From contig NZ_JACRGA010000006.1 in NCBI RefSeq assembly GCF_016217785.1, positions 1 through 21,410 of the forward strand: 21,410 bases of DNA. The letters are read 5' to 3'. Shown one piece after another: positions 7,259 to 15,802 of the stretch (position 1 is the stretch's first letter; every line of letters starts with the position of its first letter). The position numbers and the translations under genes were made by a program. This DNA is from Methanobacterium sp. (lineage in GTDB: Archaea > Methanobacteriota > Methanobacteria > Methanobacteriales > Methanobacteriaceae). Under the pieces are notes generated by a model. That model ran no database searches and was not told where the DNA came from. It saw nothing but the letters and a program-made list of their open reading frames with translations.

Positions 7259-8326
7259 ATGAATCTGCTGGAAATTCAGAATTTATCAAAAAAATACGAC
7301 GGAAAAAACGTCCTCCAAGATATTAACCTTTATTTAAAAAAAGGGACCACTTTAGGACTCATAGGTCCTACAGGATGCGGTAAAACCACCCTTCTACGTA
7401 TTATTGATCTTATTGAAAAACCTTCATCTGGAAAAATTACCTTCAACAGCCGGGAAATTCCTAAAAATAAAAAGGATCAATTGGATATCAGAAGAAAGAT
7501 GGGAATGGTCTATCAAAAACCCATCGTCTTTAAGGGAACTGTTTATGACAATATATGCTATGGATTAAAGATCAGAGGGGAAAACAAGGATTCATATCAG
7601 GATAAAATTCAATATCTTCTGGAATCACTTGGTCTGGGCGGTTATGAAAAAAGGGACGCATCCACTCTTTCCGGGGGTGAAACCCAGAGAATGGCCCTGG
7701 CCCGAGCCCTGGTCACTGACCCTGATCTTCTACTTTTAGATGAACCCACCGCCAACCTGGATCCCCAATCCACTGAGAAAATTGAGAATTTCATGAAAAA
7801 ACTGCGTGATGAAAGGAAAACTACCGTCATCCTAGCCACCCATAATTTGATACAGGGTCAGCACCTTTCAGATGAAATCGCCATACTCAATAAGAAAATA
7901 TTCCAGATTGGAAAGCCAGAAGAAGTTTTCAGGAAACCGAAAAGTAGATTTGTAGCTGAGTTTGTGGGAGTGAGGAATGTGAAGAAGGGAATCTCTCGCA
8001 GAGTAGAAGATAGCCTTACTCTGATCGATACTGGAACTATAAATGTTTATTCTTCATCAATGATGGAAGGAGATGTTTATATGAGCATAAGGCCAGAAGA
8101 CATAACCATTTCCAGATCAAAAGTACAAACCAGTGCTCTTAACGAATTTAATGGTGAAATTAAAGAAATTAAGGATTCTGGAGGTATTTTAGATCTTAGA
8201 ATTGATGTGGGAGAGGTTTTCTCGGTTTATATAACTCGAAAATCATTCACAGATATGCAACTGACCATAGGTTCTAGAGTCTGGTTAGAATTTAAGGCAT
8301 CAGCAGTGAATGTTTTTAAGGTTTAA
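7259..8326 (+). CDS. tupC: Tungstate ABC transporter ATPase TupC with C-terminal TOBE domain
   Basis: This 355-aa cytoplasmic ATPase powers TupAB. Walker A is GPTGCGKTT (36-44), the ABC signature LSGGET starts at residue 137, Walker B ends LLLLDEP (Asp161, Glu162), and the switch His is His195 in ATHN. Residues after about 235 form an extension containing SIRPEDITIS and a TOBE-like segment (NEFNGEIKEIKDSGG through RVWLEFKASAVNVF), as in ModC-type ATPases, which may sense the transported oxyanion. It starts 2 bases after the tupB stop. The TOBE domain and the nearby Mop protein reinforce a molybdate/tungstate substrate. Confidence 0.92.
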   Translation: MNLLEIQNLSKKYDGKNVLQDINLYLKKGTTLGLIGPTGCGKTTLLRIIDLIEKPSSGKITFNSREIPKNKKDQLDIRRKMGMVYQKPIVFKGTVYDNICYGLKIRGENKDSYQDKIQYLLESLGLGGYEKRDASTLSGGETQRMALARALVTDPDLLLLDEPTANLDPQSTEKIENFMKKLRDERKTTVILATHNLIQGQHLSDEIAILNKKIFQIGKPEEVFRKPKSRFVAEFVGVRNVKKGISRRVEDSLTLIDTGTINVYSSSMMEGDVYMSIRPEDITISRSKVQTSALNEFNGEIKEIKDSGGILDLRIDVGEVFSVYITRKSFTDMQLTIGSRVWLEFKASAVNVFKV

Positions 8327-8477
8327 ACTGCCAAAAATTATAGGAAATAACATAATTAAAGAAGAAATTAATTATTAGTTTAATGGGGATATGTGAGTTG
8401 AATTAGGAGAATAAAATAAGGAACTAAGAGTAAAATTAAGAAAGAACTGTTTAAAAGATAGGTAATTGGAGTTACTG
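8327..8477. other. Convergent intergenic gap, nothing recognised
   Basis: About 150 bp of AT- and purine-rich sequence separates the convergent tupC and TiaS-like genes. No strong hairpin or ORF is evident. Confidence 0.4.
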
Positions 8478-9182
8478 TTAGTTTCTTTTAACCGCCCTTA
8501 GCTCTCCATCAACTTCTTCCACAAAAAGAATTGCCTTCTCATTTACTGGACATGGCTTGACTGATTTGGTTTCTTCATTCCAGATGGTCCCACTGGTCAC
8601 CCTCCGACCATCTAGGGTGTAAATATCATCAATACCCGCATTTATCAAAGCCGAGACTGTTTGTGGTCCAATTAATTCTCTTATACTTCCAATCTGCAAA
8701 AACCGACCATCATTAGAGGTTAAAGCCAGACCCAATCCTGCCATTGAACCAATTACACCATCCTCTGTTCCCCCCAAGCCTTCCAAACGTATTTTAAGAT
8801 TTTTAGCCAGGGTTCGAGCTTTTTCCTGGGTTAAAACCAGTTGCTGAGCGTCTTTTCCAAATGCGATTAGGGATGGTTTTATCTGCTCATGATTTGCCAC
8901 CGATAACCCCGGGTCACTACCGTCTATGAAGTCATCGAGCATTTCTTCTCGTGCTATCTCGAAAATATCATCCAGGTGTTCATAACCATCCATGTTGATG
9001 TGGATAACTCCACAGCTGTTGTGGGAAGTGTAAGGGATGTCAGGGTGGACATATAACTGGTGCCTGGTAACTCCCCTTACCGGATAAGTTTTTGCCAGTT
9101 CTTCTGCAACTGCTCTGGCCAGTCTCCCGGTACCTCGTGAGTTGAGATTGTCGGTATCATCCATGCATACAAATATTGTCAT
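8478..9182 (-). CDS. TiaS-like DDTD-motif protein (stand-alone N-terminal-type domain)
   Basis: This 234-aa soluble protein starts MTIFVCMDDTDNLNSRGTGR (Asp8, Asp9, Asp11). The motif resembles the IGIDDTDS start of archaeal TiaS, which uses ATP to attach agmatine to the wobble cytidine of tRNA-Ile2. TiaS is about 400 residues with zinc-ribbon and OB-fold parts that are absent here, so this is a shorter relative and should not be called TiaS. Other features are HNSCGVIHIN, a Gly-rich GLGGTEDGVIGSMAGLGLAL at about 135-154, and a C-terminal KPCPVNEKAILFVEEVDGE. Starting at ATG 9182 is supported by AAAGGAG about 9 bases upstream. The reaction is unknown; nucleotide-dependent ligation or phosphotransfer is only a family-level guess. 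Confidence 0.65.
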   Translation of the reverse strand: MTIFVCMDDTDNLNSRGTGRLARAVAEELAKTYPVRGVTRHQLYVHPDIPYTSHNSCGVIHINMDGYEHLDDIFEIAREEMLDDFIDGSDPGLSVANHEQIKPSLIAFGKDAQQLVLTQEKARTLAKNLKIRLEGLGGTEDGVIGSMAGLGLALTSNDGRFLQIGSIRELIGPQTVSALINAGIDDIYTLDGRRVTSGTIWNEETKSVKPCPVNEKAILFVEEVDGELRAVKRN

Positions 9183-9222
9183 TGTCTGAGGCTCCTTTAG
9201 GTTTACTAAGATTTATTTGTCT

Positions 9223-9248
9223 AAATTAAGGGATATTACCCTTAATTT
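9223..9248. repeat. Perfect 10-bp inverted repeat between the TiaS-like and DUF2149 genes
   Basis: AAATTAAGGG (9223-9232) and CCCTTAATTT (9239-9248) are exact inverse complements with a 6-base spacer ATATTA. It lies 12 bases beyond the stop of the DUF2149-type gene and 41 bases before the start of the TiaS-like gene. No T-run follows on the minus strand, so it may be an operator for the TiaS-like gene or an mRNA 3'-end hairpin rather than a classical terminator. Confidence 0.7.
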
Positions 9249-9259
9249 GCATTATTAAA

Positions 9260-9613
9260 TCAACCATTCGTGATTAATATCATCTTTCCGGTTTGGGGAT
9301 CTCTATACACGTTTCCCAAATCTTCATATCCTGTGGTACCACTGGATCCTACAGTTGGGGTTTCGTTGAGCTCCTGACCCATTTCCAGTTGAACGCTTTT
9401 TTTTATTGCCTGAGAAAGTTCTGATCTCTCCTGGGTAGACATGTCACTGAACACCACACTCTGCAGACCCATGGACATTATACTGAATATTAAAAATCCC
9501 ACTGCCAGTACCAGCATGCAGTCCACCATGTTCACTGCGTAGATCATGGGATCGATCTCTTCATCACTGGATAGTAATTCCTTCCTGCGTTTGCGCATTT
9601 TCTGCTTTATCAT
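9260..9613 (-). CDS. DUF2149 / ExbD-like membrane protein
   Basis: This 117-aa protein has a basic N-terminus (KQKMRKRRKELL), then DPMIYAVNMVDCMLVLAVGF entering a single membrane helix at about 27-50, then an outside domain of about 65 residues. Asp31 sits at the start of the helix, as does the conserved proton-path Asp of ExbD/TolR. This fits the archaeal DUF2149 family, which pairs with MotA/TolQ/ExbB-like channels. Its start overlaps the stop of the channel gene (ATGA, 9610-9613), a strong sign that the two form a complex. The C-terminal part (NVYRDPQTGKMILI) has no motif I can name. Confidence 0.8.
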   Translation of the reverse strand: MIKQKMRKRRKELLSSDEEIDPMIYAVNMVDCMLVLAVGFLIFSIMSMGLQSVVFSDMSTQERSELSQAIKKSVQLEMGQELNETPTVGSSGTTGYEDLGNVYRDPQTGKMILITNG

Positions 9614-10248
9614 TTCAAAATCTCCAGGATGGTATCTGCCAGGGTTTCCAGATTGGATATTTCCTCCTCGTACCAGCGGCGCCTTATTTTGGATATAGTA
9701 AATGCTATGGCTGCGGCAGCCATACCCAGTACTGCAGCATCGAATGCTATTAAAAGGTGATTGGCCAGGCTTTGAATGTCTCCTTCACCCAGAGCAGTGA
9801 GTCCCGGGCCCAGTGGGATCAGAGTTCCCATTAACCCCACTGCAGGGGAGATTTTAGCGATAATATCGGTTCTTTCCAATCTTTTTGCCGATTTTATGCC
9901 CTCATCCTCTACCATTTTAAGGGCCAGTGACTCTCTGAATTCTGGACTTTGATTGGAACTTTCTACCAGAGTTATCAGAACTTCTTTATGAGTGAGTGGA
10001 AGTTGACCTGTTTTAATTATTTTAATTATCTCATCAGAGTTTCTGTGATTCTTTACTGACAAAAACTGGGTAATTAACTGTTTAACATCGTAGTTAAGTT
10101 TTCTTCGCCTGTAATACTCAGATAAAAGAATCCCTAGGTTAACCAGAGCATATATAAAGAATATTGCCAGAACTGCCATTACTGGTATCAAGAGACTCTG
10201 GGAAATGGCGTGCATTGAACTGTTGAACATATCATAAAAGGAAGTCAC
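9610..10248 (-). CDS. MotA/TolQ/ExbB-family proton channel protein
   Basis: This 212-aa protein has three membrane helices: about 20-42, about 128-150 (KISPAVGLMGTLIPLGPGL), and about 165-188 (LLIAFDAAVLGMAAAAIAFT), with a cytoplasmic loop between the first and second. The AVGLMGTLIPLG and FDAAVLGMAAA segments are hallmarks of the MotA/TolQ/ExbB family, whose members form proton or sodium channels with an ExbD/TolR/MotB partner. The partner is the overlapping DUF2149-type gene. The start is GTG 10248, preceded by AGGTGATCC, a close match to the complement of the 16S 3' end. A TATA-like CATATAAAC at about 10308-10316 suggests its own promoter. What it energises in a cell without an outer membrane is not evident. 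Confidence 0.85.
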   Translation of the reverse strand: MTSFYDMFNSSMHAISQSLLIPVMAVLAIFFIYALVNLGILLSEYYRRRKLNYDVKQLITQFLSVKNHRNSDEIIKIIKTGQLPLTHKEVLITLVESSNQSPEFRESLALKMVEDEGIKSAKRLERTDIIAKISPAVGLMGTLIPLGPGLTALGEGDIQSLANHLLIAFDAAVLGMAAAAIAFTISKIRRRWYEEEISNLETLADTILEILK

Positions 10249-10354
10249 ACTGGATCACCTGTTGTGTTACATGTATGTTATCACGGTACTGTTTTAATCT
10301 AATCTAGTTTATATGAAATTCACGTTTGTGGAAAATCAAGGTTTATTATTCTTT

Positions 10355-11146
10355 TCATTGTTTCCTTTTGTTTCCGTATAAGTATCCCAATAGGATCACG
10401 GCCACGAGCAAAAGTGCTGCTAGACCATAAAGCATGTCCTGTGGATCTGCTTCAGTTGGAGCAGTACTGTTGAATACTTCGTAAGCCTGTCCATTATTTC
10501 CCCCACCTCCACCTGTAAGGGCAGATAGGTCAAGACCAGTGCCAGTTCCATTACCTACCCCACTACCACTACCATTGCCTGTTCCGTCACCGGGACCATT
10601 TCCAGGGCCACCTGCAGATACTGGTGGATCCTCAGGAGGATCTTCTGGTTCGGATTCTGGTTCAATAGTTATGGTAGCACTTCTAGAATTGGGAACTTCC
10701 CCTGAGGCTATTAAATCCTCGCCTGTTCCTTCAAGCATTAGTGTCTGAAAACTTGTTGTGCCGGTTATAGATTCGCCTGCTGCTTCGGGGAGTACTTTGA
10801 GGGTTATGATCAGAGTCTTCAAGTGGCCCCTTTCATCATGCCTCATCCTATTTACATTCCATATCCCACTACCAGGATCATAATTTTGTAGTGTTTTATC
10901 AGGGACAACATGGGAGACGTATTGCATTCCTGATGGTATTGGGGCATAGACTTCCACCGGATACCAGCTGTCCAATCCTTCATTACTTGCAGTTACCGTC
11001 ATGGTGACTGTATCCCCCACACTTGCCGTGGTTTGGTCGAACTCAATGGATAAGTATCCGCTAAACTGGGCGAATGCAAATCCCATACTCGATGATACAA
11101 TAACAAGCAGGACCATTACTGAAATAATAGGTTTTATGAATCTCAT
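10355..11146 (-). CDS. DUF11-like surface protein with Gly-rich linker and C-terminal membrane anchor
   Basis: This 263-aa protein has a signal peptide (1-26, ending FAFAQ) and a DUF11-type beta-sandwich at about 33-155 with VGDTVTMTVTASNEGLDSW and APIPSGMQYVS. An acidic Pro-rich stretch (EPESEPEDPPEDPP) and a long Gly/Asn/Thr-rich linker (about 178-215) follow. A membrane helix lies at about 240-257, then KRKQ. The layout places the DUF11 domain outside, tethered on a flexible linker through the wall. It lies on the same strand just upstream of the ExbB-like and DUF2149-like genes (106-bp gap), so it is a possible external partner of that channel. The Shine-Dalgarno site (AAGGA) is weak. Confidence 0.75.
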   Translation of the reverse strand: MRFIKPIISVMVLLVIVSSSMGFAFAQFSGYLSIEFDQTTASVGDTVTMTVTASNEGLDSWYPVEVYAPIPSGMQYVSHVVPDKTLQNYDPGSGIWNVNRMRHDERGHLKTLIITLKVLPEAAGESITGTTSFQTLMLEGTGEDLIASGEVPNSRSATITIEPESEPEDPPEDPPVSAGGPGNGPGDGTGNGSGSGVGNGTGTGLDLSALTGGGGGNNGQAYEVFNSTAPTEADPQDMLYGLAALLLVAVILLGYLYGNKRKQ

Positions 11147-11242
11147 CTTATTCCTTATTCCACACTGTTTTCTCTGGTATATCCTATTTTTAAGGTTTGA
11201 ATCGTAAATCTTGAGTTTAAAACGGATTCATTAAATTTTGGT

Positions 11243-14200
11243 TCAGTTGATTATGGGAATGTTGGATACACTCCATGCTTTGACAGTTACTGTGGTTGGT
11301 AATGTTCCCTTATTTTTGTAGCTGGTTAGTATTCTACTGTAGAGATAAATTTGTGACTGGTAACTGATTTGCCCCAAGCCCATTAGACCATAGGGTGGTG
11401 CCTGGTAGTTCTCCGCCATGTACTGCGCAATTCTATTAGCGAAATCCACATAAGTACCAACAGTAAGCGCCCCAGCATTCAAACTTTCAGTGCTACTGGC
11501 AGGCAGCGAATAACTCCCCACAGTTAGAGTGGTATTTGTTGGTTTACCACTATTAAGAAGGTTAGTTGCACTGGTAGCCAAAAATAGGAACTGCGCCATG
11601 TTTATACTTTTTGTTCCTATAGTTACCGTGCCCGGCAAGGCCTTATTACTTTCAATCTGCGCTTTAACCGTACTCGCAGCATCCAACACCTGGGCAATAG
11701 TATAAGTTCCAGAAATAACCTCAGTAATAGGTATGTTACCAGCACTCCAAGACTTGACAGTTGCCATAGTTGGTAATAGGCCATTACTTGAATAACTGGA
11801 TAGTACTCTGCTATAGAGATAAATTTGTGACTGATAACTGATTTGCCCCAAGCCAATCAAACCATAGGGTGGTGCCTGGTTGTTCTCTGCTATGTGATGC
11901 GCAATTCTGCTGGCGAAATCCGTGTAGGTATTTGTGGTCAGTGCTCCTGTTTTCAGGCTTTCGCTGCTAGTAGTGGGTAGTGAGTAACTTCCCACCGAAA
12001 TGGTGGTTGATATGCTTTGACCGTTGTTGAGTGCTACAGTGGCAGAAGTTGCTAGGTATAGGAATTGTGCCATATTAACCACATGACCACCAACAGTCAC
12101 CGTACTTGGTAAGGATTTGTTGGCCTCAATATAAGCTTTCACTATATTCGCAGCATTCACAATATCATTAACAGTAACCGAGACCACTACTGGTTCAATG
12201 ATAGGAATATTACCCGAACTCCATGATTTCACAGTAACAACAGCAGGTAGCACACCATTAGCACCATAACTACTCAACACCCGACTGTAAAGATAAATCT
12301 GAGATTTATAGCCAATTTGTCCCAGTCCGATTAAACCATAAAGGGGAACTTCATTATTACTCTTAATGTGACCTGCAATGCGGTCAGCGAAATTAACATA
12401 ATCCGCCAAGCTCATGGTACCAGTGTTTAAATTTTCATAACTACCACTTGGCAATGAATAGTCACCCAGAACCAGGGAAACACTGTTTGCACCACCATTA
12501 AAGGCAATTGTAGCTTTTGTGGCCAGATAGAGGAACTGTGCCATGTTCAAGCTCACCCCACCCACAGTCACCTTGGCTGGTAAAGATTTATTGGCCTCAA
12601 TATAGGCCTTCACAGTATTTGCAGCGGCAACAATGTCATTTTTGGTTAAATTAAGGGGGATTATACTGTAAGTTTCAGTGTATATTGATCCCCAGTTGTT
12701 TGCTGAGTCTATTGCTGCGAATTTTAGGATGGTTGTATTGCTTATTGTAATCGGGTTGGTATATTTGATTTTGGTGCTGCTTGTTCTTGGGTCTGAGCCA
12801 TCTGTAGTGTAGTATAGGGTTGTTCCTACATTGGAGGTGAGAGTGACTTTTTGAGTCATGTTATAAACTCCACCGCTGGGGGTGGCACTGGCAGTGAATG
12901 GTACTAGATATGCGTATCCCATACGAGAGTTGGCAGACATGTAACTGACATATGGAACTCCCAGGGAGTTGCAGGTGAGGGAAAGCCAATGTCCCGCACC
13001 ATCGAGAGTGTTCACGTTGTTGATGATCCAGGTTGAACCTTCTTTGTAGGCGTATTTCAGGTTGCTGGTTAGAACATTTTGGTAGACTATTCTGGGATTA
13101 CCAGCTGGATCCAGGATTAGTTTGCTGGCTAATGAGTCTAAATTATCCACTACTTCTATTATCCATTGTGTTTCACTATAGTATGCGTATTTCAAAGCCC
13201 CACCGTTGAGCTTTGCATTGTAGCTTATATGAGGAGCTCCCAGTGAATCTATTACCAGAGAACACCACACTCCCACATCCCCTGAGTCATCTACTGTTTC
13301 AATCTGCCAAATACCGGTTGGTGTTCTTTTGGCATATTTGAGGATACCCGTGGTTGAACTGAAATAGTCATAAAAGGCTATTCTGGGGTTTCCATTGGGG
13401 TTTAGTGCCAGGGAATTCCAGTGCCCACCAGTTGGGGTGGGTGTGACGTTTTCTATTACCCAGGTTGTGCCGTTGAGGTAGGTATATTTAAGTCTTTCTT
13501 CGGTGTTTTCGAAATAGCTTATTTGAGGTTTATCCTGGTATAAAACCAGGTTAACATATGAAACATCAATATTGGTTACTATATCAAAGAAATGCCATCC
13601 ATTGGCATCTTTATAAGCGTATTTGAGTTTGTCTGGAGTGCTTTGACTGTAAGCGATGTGGGGGTTACCAGATGAATCCAGTACCAGTGATACATAGTAT
13701 CCTGAACCGGATTTGGTTGATTCCAGGGTTTCAATATGCCAGGTGTTCCCGGTCCAGTAGGCATATTTTAGTTCAGGGTATTCAGTTGCAGAGTCTGCTT
13801 TCTGATAGTATACAATGTGAGGTTTACCTGATGCATCCACAGCAATTGAGTTATACATGCTGTTGGTGTCCAGGAGGGTGCTGACCCATGTTCCGCTTGC
13901 TCCTGGTTTGTCCAGTATGTAGGTCCTGGTGGTGATGTTTGAAAGGTGTCCTGCAGCGTCGACTGCGATGAATTTGAGAAGGGTGGTTCCCACCATGTTG
14001 ATAGGTATGGTTCCGGTGTAGAGTGTGCTGCTGGTGGTGGGATCGACTCCGTTGAGTGTGTAATATATTTTTGGATGGAGATCCAGGTCATCAACTGCAC
14101 TCAATTTCACAACCTGATCACTGTCATAGACGCCGTTAGGTAAATCAGCAGATGCCACTGGTGCTTTGACATCTATTAACTTATAGGTTTCAGTGTAAAT

Positions 14201-15802
14201 TGGACTCCAGTTACCTGCAGCATCTAGGGCTGCGAACTTCAAAATAATGTTGCCCAGTCCATTTATAGTTATGGGACCCGTGTAACGGGTGCTGCTGGAG
14301 GTGGGCTTGGTTCCATCTTTAGTGTAATATATGGTGGCGTTGGGGTCCAGGTTGTCAGTGGAAGTTAGGGTTACACTTTGAGCTGTGTTAAATGTACCCC
14401 CAGTGGGGTTGGCCGTGGCTTTAGGGGCTGTCTTGTCAATAGTGTAATTAAGGGTAGTGATTGGGGAAATGTTTCCTGATGCGTCAACTGCAATGAATTT
14501 CAGGGTGGTTTTTCCTTCTTTAGAGATGATGATTGGTCCGGTGTAGAGTGTGCTGCTGGTGATGGGGTTATTTCCATTTAGAGTGTAGTATATTTTTGGG
14601 TTGGGATCAAGGTCATCGGTGGCAGTTAAATTTACTGATATACTGGTATTGTAGGCACCACTGGGTAAGTTAGCAGAGGCTGTTGGGACTACAATGTCAC
14701 TGTCACTGGTGGTGATGGTCATGGTTTTTTCAGAACTGCCCACAGAATTAGTGACAGTTAACTTGACATTGTAGGTTCCAGGAGTATTGTAGGTCCAGTT
14801 TGGGTTTTGTTCGGTACTATCCACAACACCATCACCATTAAAATCCCAAGCGTAAGTTAATGGTTTAGTTCCAGTTGACTGGTCAGTGAATTGAACCGTC
14901 AGAGGTACTGTGCCTTTGGTGGGGTTAGCAGTGAAATCTGATTCCGGGGTACTGACCACACCGTTTACATAGTATCCAGAAGATCCGGTACCACCTACTC
15001 GATTTACCCATCGAACACCTTCGCCCTGTTTTGAACTCTGACAGTAGGCATAGGCACCGAATGCTGCCAGGGATCCTTCAGGGAGGTTGAAAAATTCATA
15101 GGTGATCTTGATCATTCCATTATCAATAAATGCGTAGTCCGGGTACAGGCTTCGAGTATTGGGTCCGATGAAACCCGCCCATAAATCGATGAACATGATG
15201 TTAAAGGTGTTGGTCAGGTTATATACATCCTGGCCTTCATAAATAGGGTAATTACTGGCAGGGCAAGGTTTCCATGTCTGGAGACCATATAAGAAATCTT
15301 CTTTGGTAAATGTTTCATTAACTGTCCCTATCACGTAGGTCATGTTAGCAGGGTTAGGGTGCAGATTATAATCCAGAGGAGCCCACTGGTATCCGCTGGC
15401 AGTTATGATAACGTAAAAATTATCAGGAATTGTGCCATTTATGGCAATCATTAATATACCGTTATCATTCCATCCCCTTCCCCCGGTGTCGCTCATGTAG
15501 AAAACACCAGATGATGAGTTGGTGAAAACCACACCCCCAGCATCAGTGCTGTTATTGGAAGAGAGGTGCAAAGCGTTCTGACCCTGCTGTGCACTTTGAC
15601 TGGATGAATTGAAGAAATTGTAAGTGTTGTTCAGGCCAGTGATATTTTCGTTGGCATTATACCGCGCCCCATCATCGTTGGATACTGTTAAATTTTGATC
15701 CATAGATGACGAGATAACTGTTTGATCAGCAGTTGCACTTCCACAGATAATTAGAGCCATAAAACACGTGATTGCCAGAAACATTACATAATTCTTTCCC
15801 AA
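11243..15802 (-). CDS. Giant pseudomurein-binding surface protein (PKD, chitobiase-like repeats, propeller-like region)
   Basis: This 1519-aa exported protein is modular. A signal peptide (1-25) is followed by an N-terminal domain shared with two neighbouring surface proteins (about 30-285; GGRGWNDNGILMIAING, NTFNIMFIDLWAG, GEGVRWVNRVG). Then come a PKD domain (about 287-367; WDFNGDGVVD), three chitobiase-C-terminal-like repeats (about 370-632; IYYTLNG, TLKFIAVDASGN), seven propeller-like repeats (about 632-968), a fourth chitobiase-like repeat (about 968-1050), and three tandem units of 157-158 residues (1050-1518). Each unit starts VKAYIEANKSLP...VTVGG...NMAQFLYLAT, which is the pseudomurein-binding repeat pattern. 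There is no C-terminal membrane helix, so wall binding probably retains it. The start is TTG 15802 with GGAG 10 bases upstream; no in-frame ATG gives a complete signal peptide. The ligand or adhesion target is unknown. Confidence 0.85.
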   Translation of the reverse strand: MGKNYVMFLAITCFMALIICGSATADQTVISSSMDQNLTVSNDDGARYNANENITGLNNTYNFFNSSSQSAQQGQNALHLSSNNSTDAGGVVFTNSSSGVFYMSDTGGRGWNDNGILMIAINGTIPDNFYVIITASGYQWAPLDYNLHPNPANMTYVIGTVNETFTKEDFLYGLQTWKPCPASNYPIYEGQDVYNLTNTFNIMFIDLWAGFIGPNTRSLYPDYAFIDNGMIKITYEFFNLPEGSLAAFGAYAYCQSSKQGEGVRWVNRVGGTGSSGYYVNGVVSTPESDFTANPTKGTVPLTVQFTDQSTGTKPLTYAWDFNGDGVVDSTEQNPNWTYNTPGTYNVKLTVTNSVGSSEKTMTITTSDSDIVVPTASANLPSGAYNTSISVNLTATDDLDPNPKIYYTLNGNNPITSSTLYTGPIIISKEGKTTLKFIAVDASGNISPITTLNYTIDKTAPKATANPTGGTFNTAQSVTLTSTDNLDPNATIYYTKDGTKPTSSSTRYTGPITINGLGNIILKFAALDAAGNWSPIYTETYKLIDVKAPVASADLPNGVYDSDQVVKLSAVDDLDLHPKIYYTLNGVDPTTSSTLYTGTIPINMVGTTLLKFIAVDAAGHLSNITTRTYILDKPGASGTWVSTLLDTNSMYNSIAVDASGKPHIVYYQKADSATEYPELKYAYWTGNTWHIETLESTKSGSGYYVSLVLDSSGNPHIAYSQSTPDKLKYAYKDANGWHFFDIVTNIDVSYVNLVLYQDKPQISYFENTEERLKYTYLNGTTWVIENVTPTPTGGHWNSLALNPNGNPRIAFYDYFSSTTGILKYAKRTPTGIWQIETVDDSGDVGVWCSLVIDSLGAPHISYNAKLNGGALKYAYYSETQWIIEVVDNLDSLASKLILDPAGNPRIVYQNVLTSNLKYAYKEGSTWIINNVNTLDGAGHWLSLTCNSLGVPYVSYMSANSRMGYAYLVPFTASATPSGGVYNMTQKVTLTSNVGTTLYYTTDGSDPRTSSTKIKYTNPITISNTTILKFAAIDSANNWGSIYTETYSIIPLNLTKNDIVAAANTVKAYIEANKSLPAKVTVGGVSLNMAQFLYLATKATIAFNGGANSVSLVLGDYSLPSGSYENLNTGTMSLADYVNFADRIAGHIKSNNEVPLYGLIGLGQIGYKSQIYLYSRVLSSYGANGVLPAVVTVKSWSSGNIPIIEPVVVSVTVNDIVNAANIVKAYIEANKSLPSTVTVGGHVVNMAQFLYLATSATVALNNGQSISTTISVGSYSLPTTSSESLKTGALTTNTYTDFASRIAHHIAENNQAPPYGLIGLGQISYQSQIYLYSRVLSSYSSNGLLPTMATVKSWSAGNIPITEVISGTYTIAQVLDAASTVKAQIESNKALPGTVTIGTKSINMAQFLFLATSATNLLNSGKPTNTTLTVGSYSLPASSTESLNAGALTVGTYVDFANRIAQYMAENYQAPPYGLMGLGQISYQSQIYLYSRILTSYKNKGTLPTTVTVKAWSVSNIPIIN
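11246..12650 (-). repeat. Three tandem pseudomurein-binding units of 471-474 bp
   Basis: The Met of the MAQFL(Y/F)LAT motif falls at 12542-12544, 12071-12073 and 11597-11599, giving periods of 471 and 474 bp (157 and 158 codons). Each unit has a first half VKA(Y/Q)IE(A/S)NK-LP-VT(V/I)G and a second half APPYGL(I/M)GLGQISYQSQIYLYSR or a close variant. Both halves look like versions of the pseudomurein-binding repeat, so the unit may itself be an old duplication. Confidence 0.75.
12895..13905 (-). repeat. Seven propeller-like repeats inside the giant surface protein
   Basis: Seven copies of a repeat of about 47 residues share the core hydrophobic-x-S-hydrophobic-x-x-D-x-x-G-x-P-x-(I/V)-x-Y: for example YNSIAVDASGKPHIVYYQ, YVSLVLDSSGNPHIAYSQ, WNSLALNPNGNPRIAFYD, WCSLVIDSLGAPHISYNA and WLSLTCNSLGVPYVSYMS. 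LKYAY recurs between them. Seven repeats of this length fit a seven-bladed beta-propeller, a common ligand-binding fold; this fold call is inference. Confidence 0.65.

Noticed and set aside
8478..9182. Naming this gene tiaS
   Set aside because: Only the N-terminal DDTD-type motif fits; length and the missing tRNA-binding parts argue against the full enzyme.
13579..14143. Open frames on both strands inside the giant surface-protein gene
   Set aside because: They overlap the propeller-like and chitobiase-like repeats in other frames and have no independent start signals.
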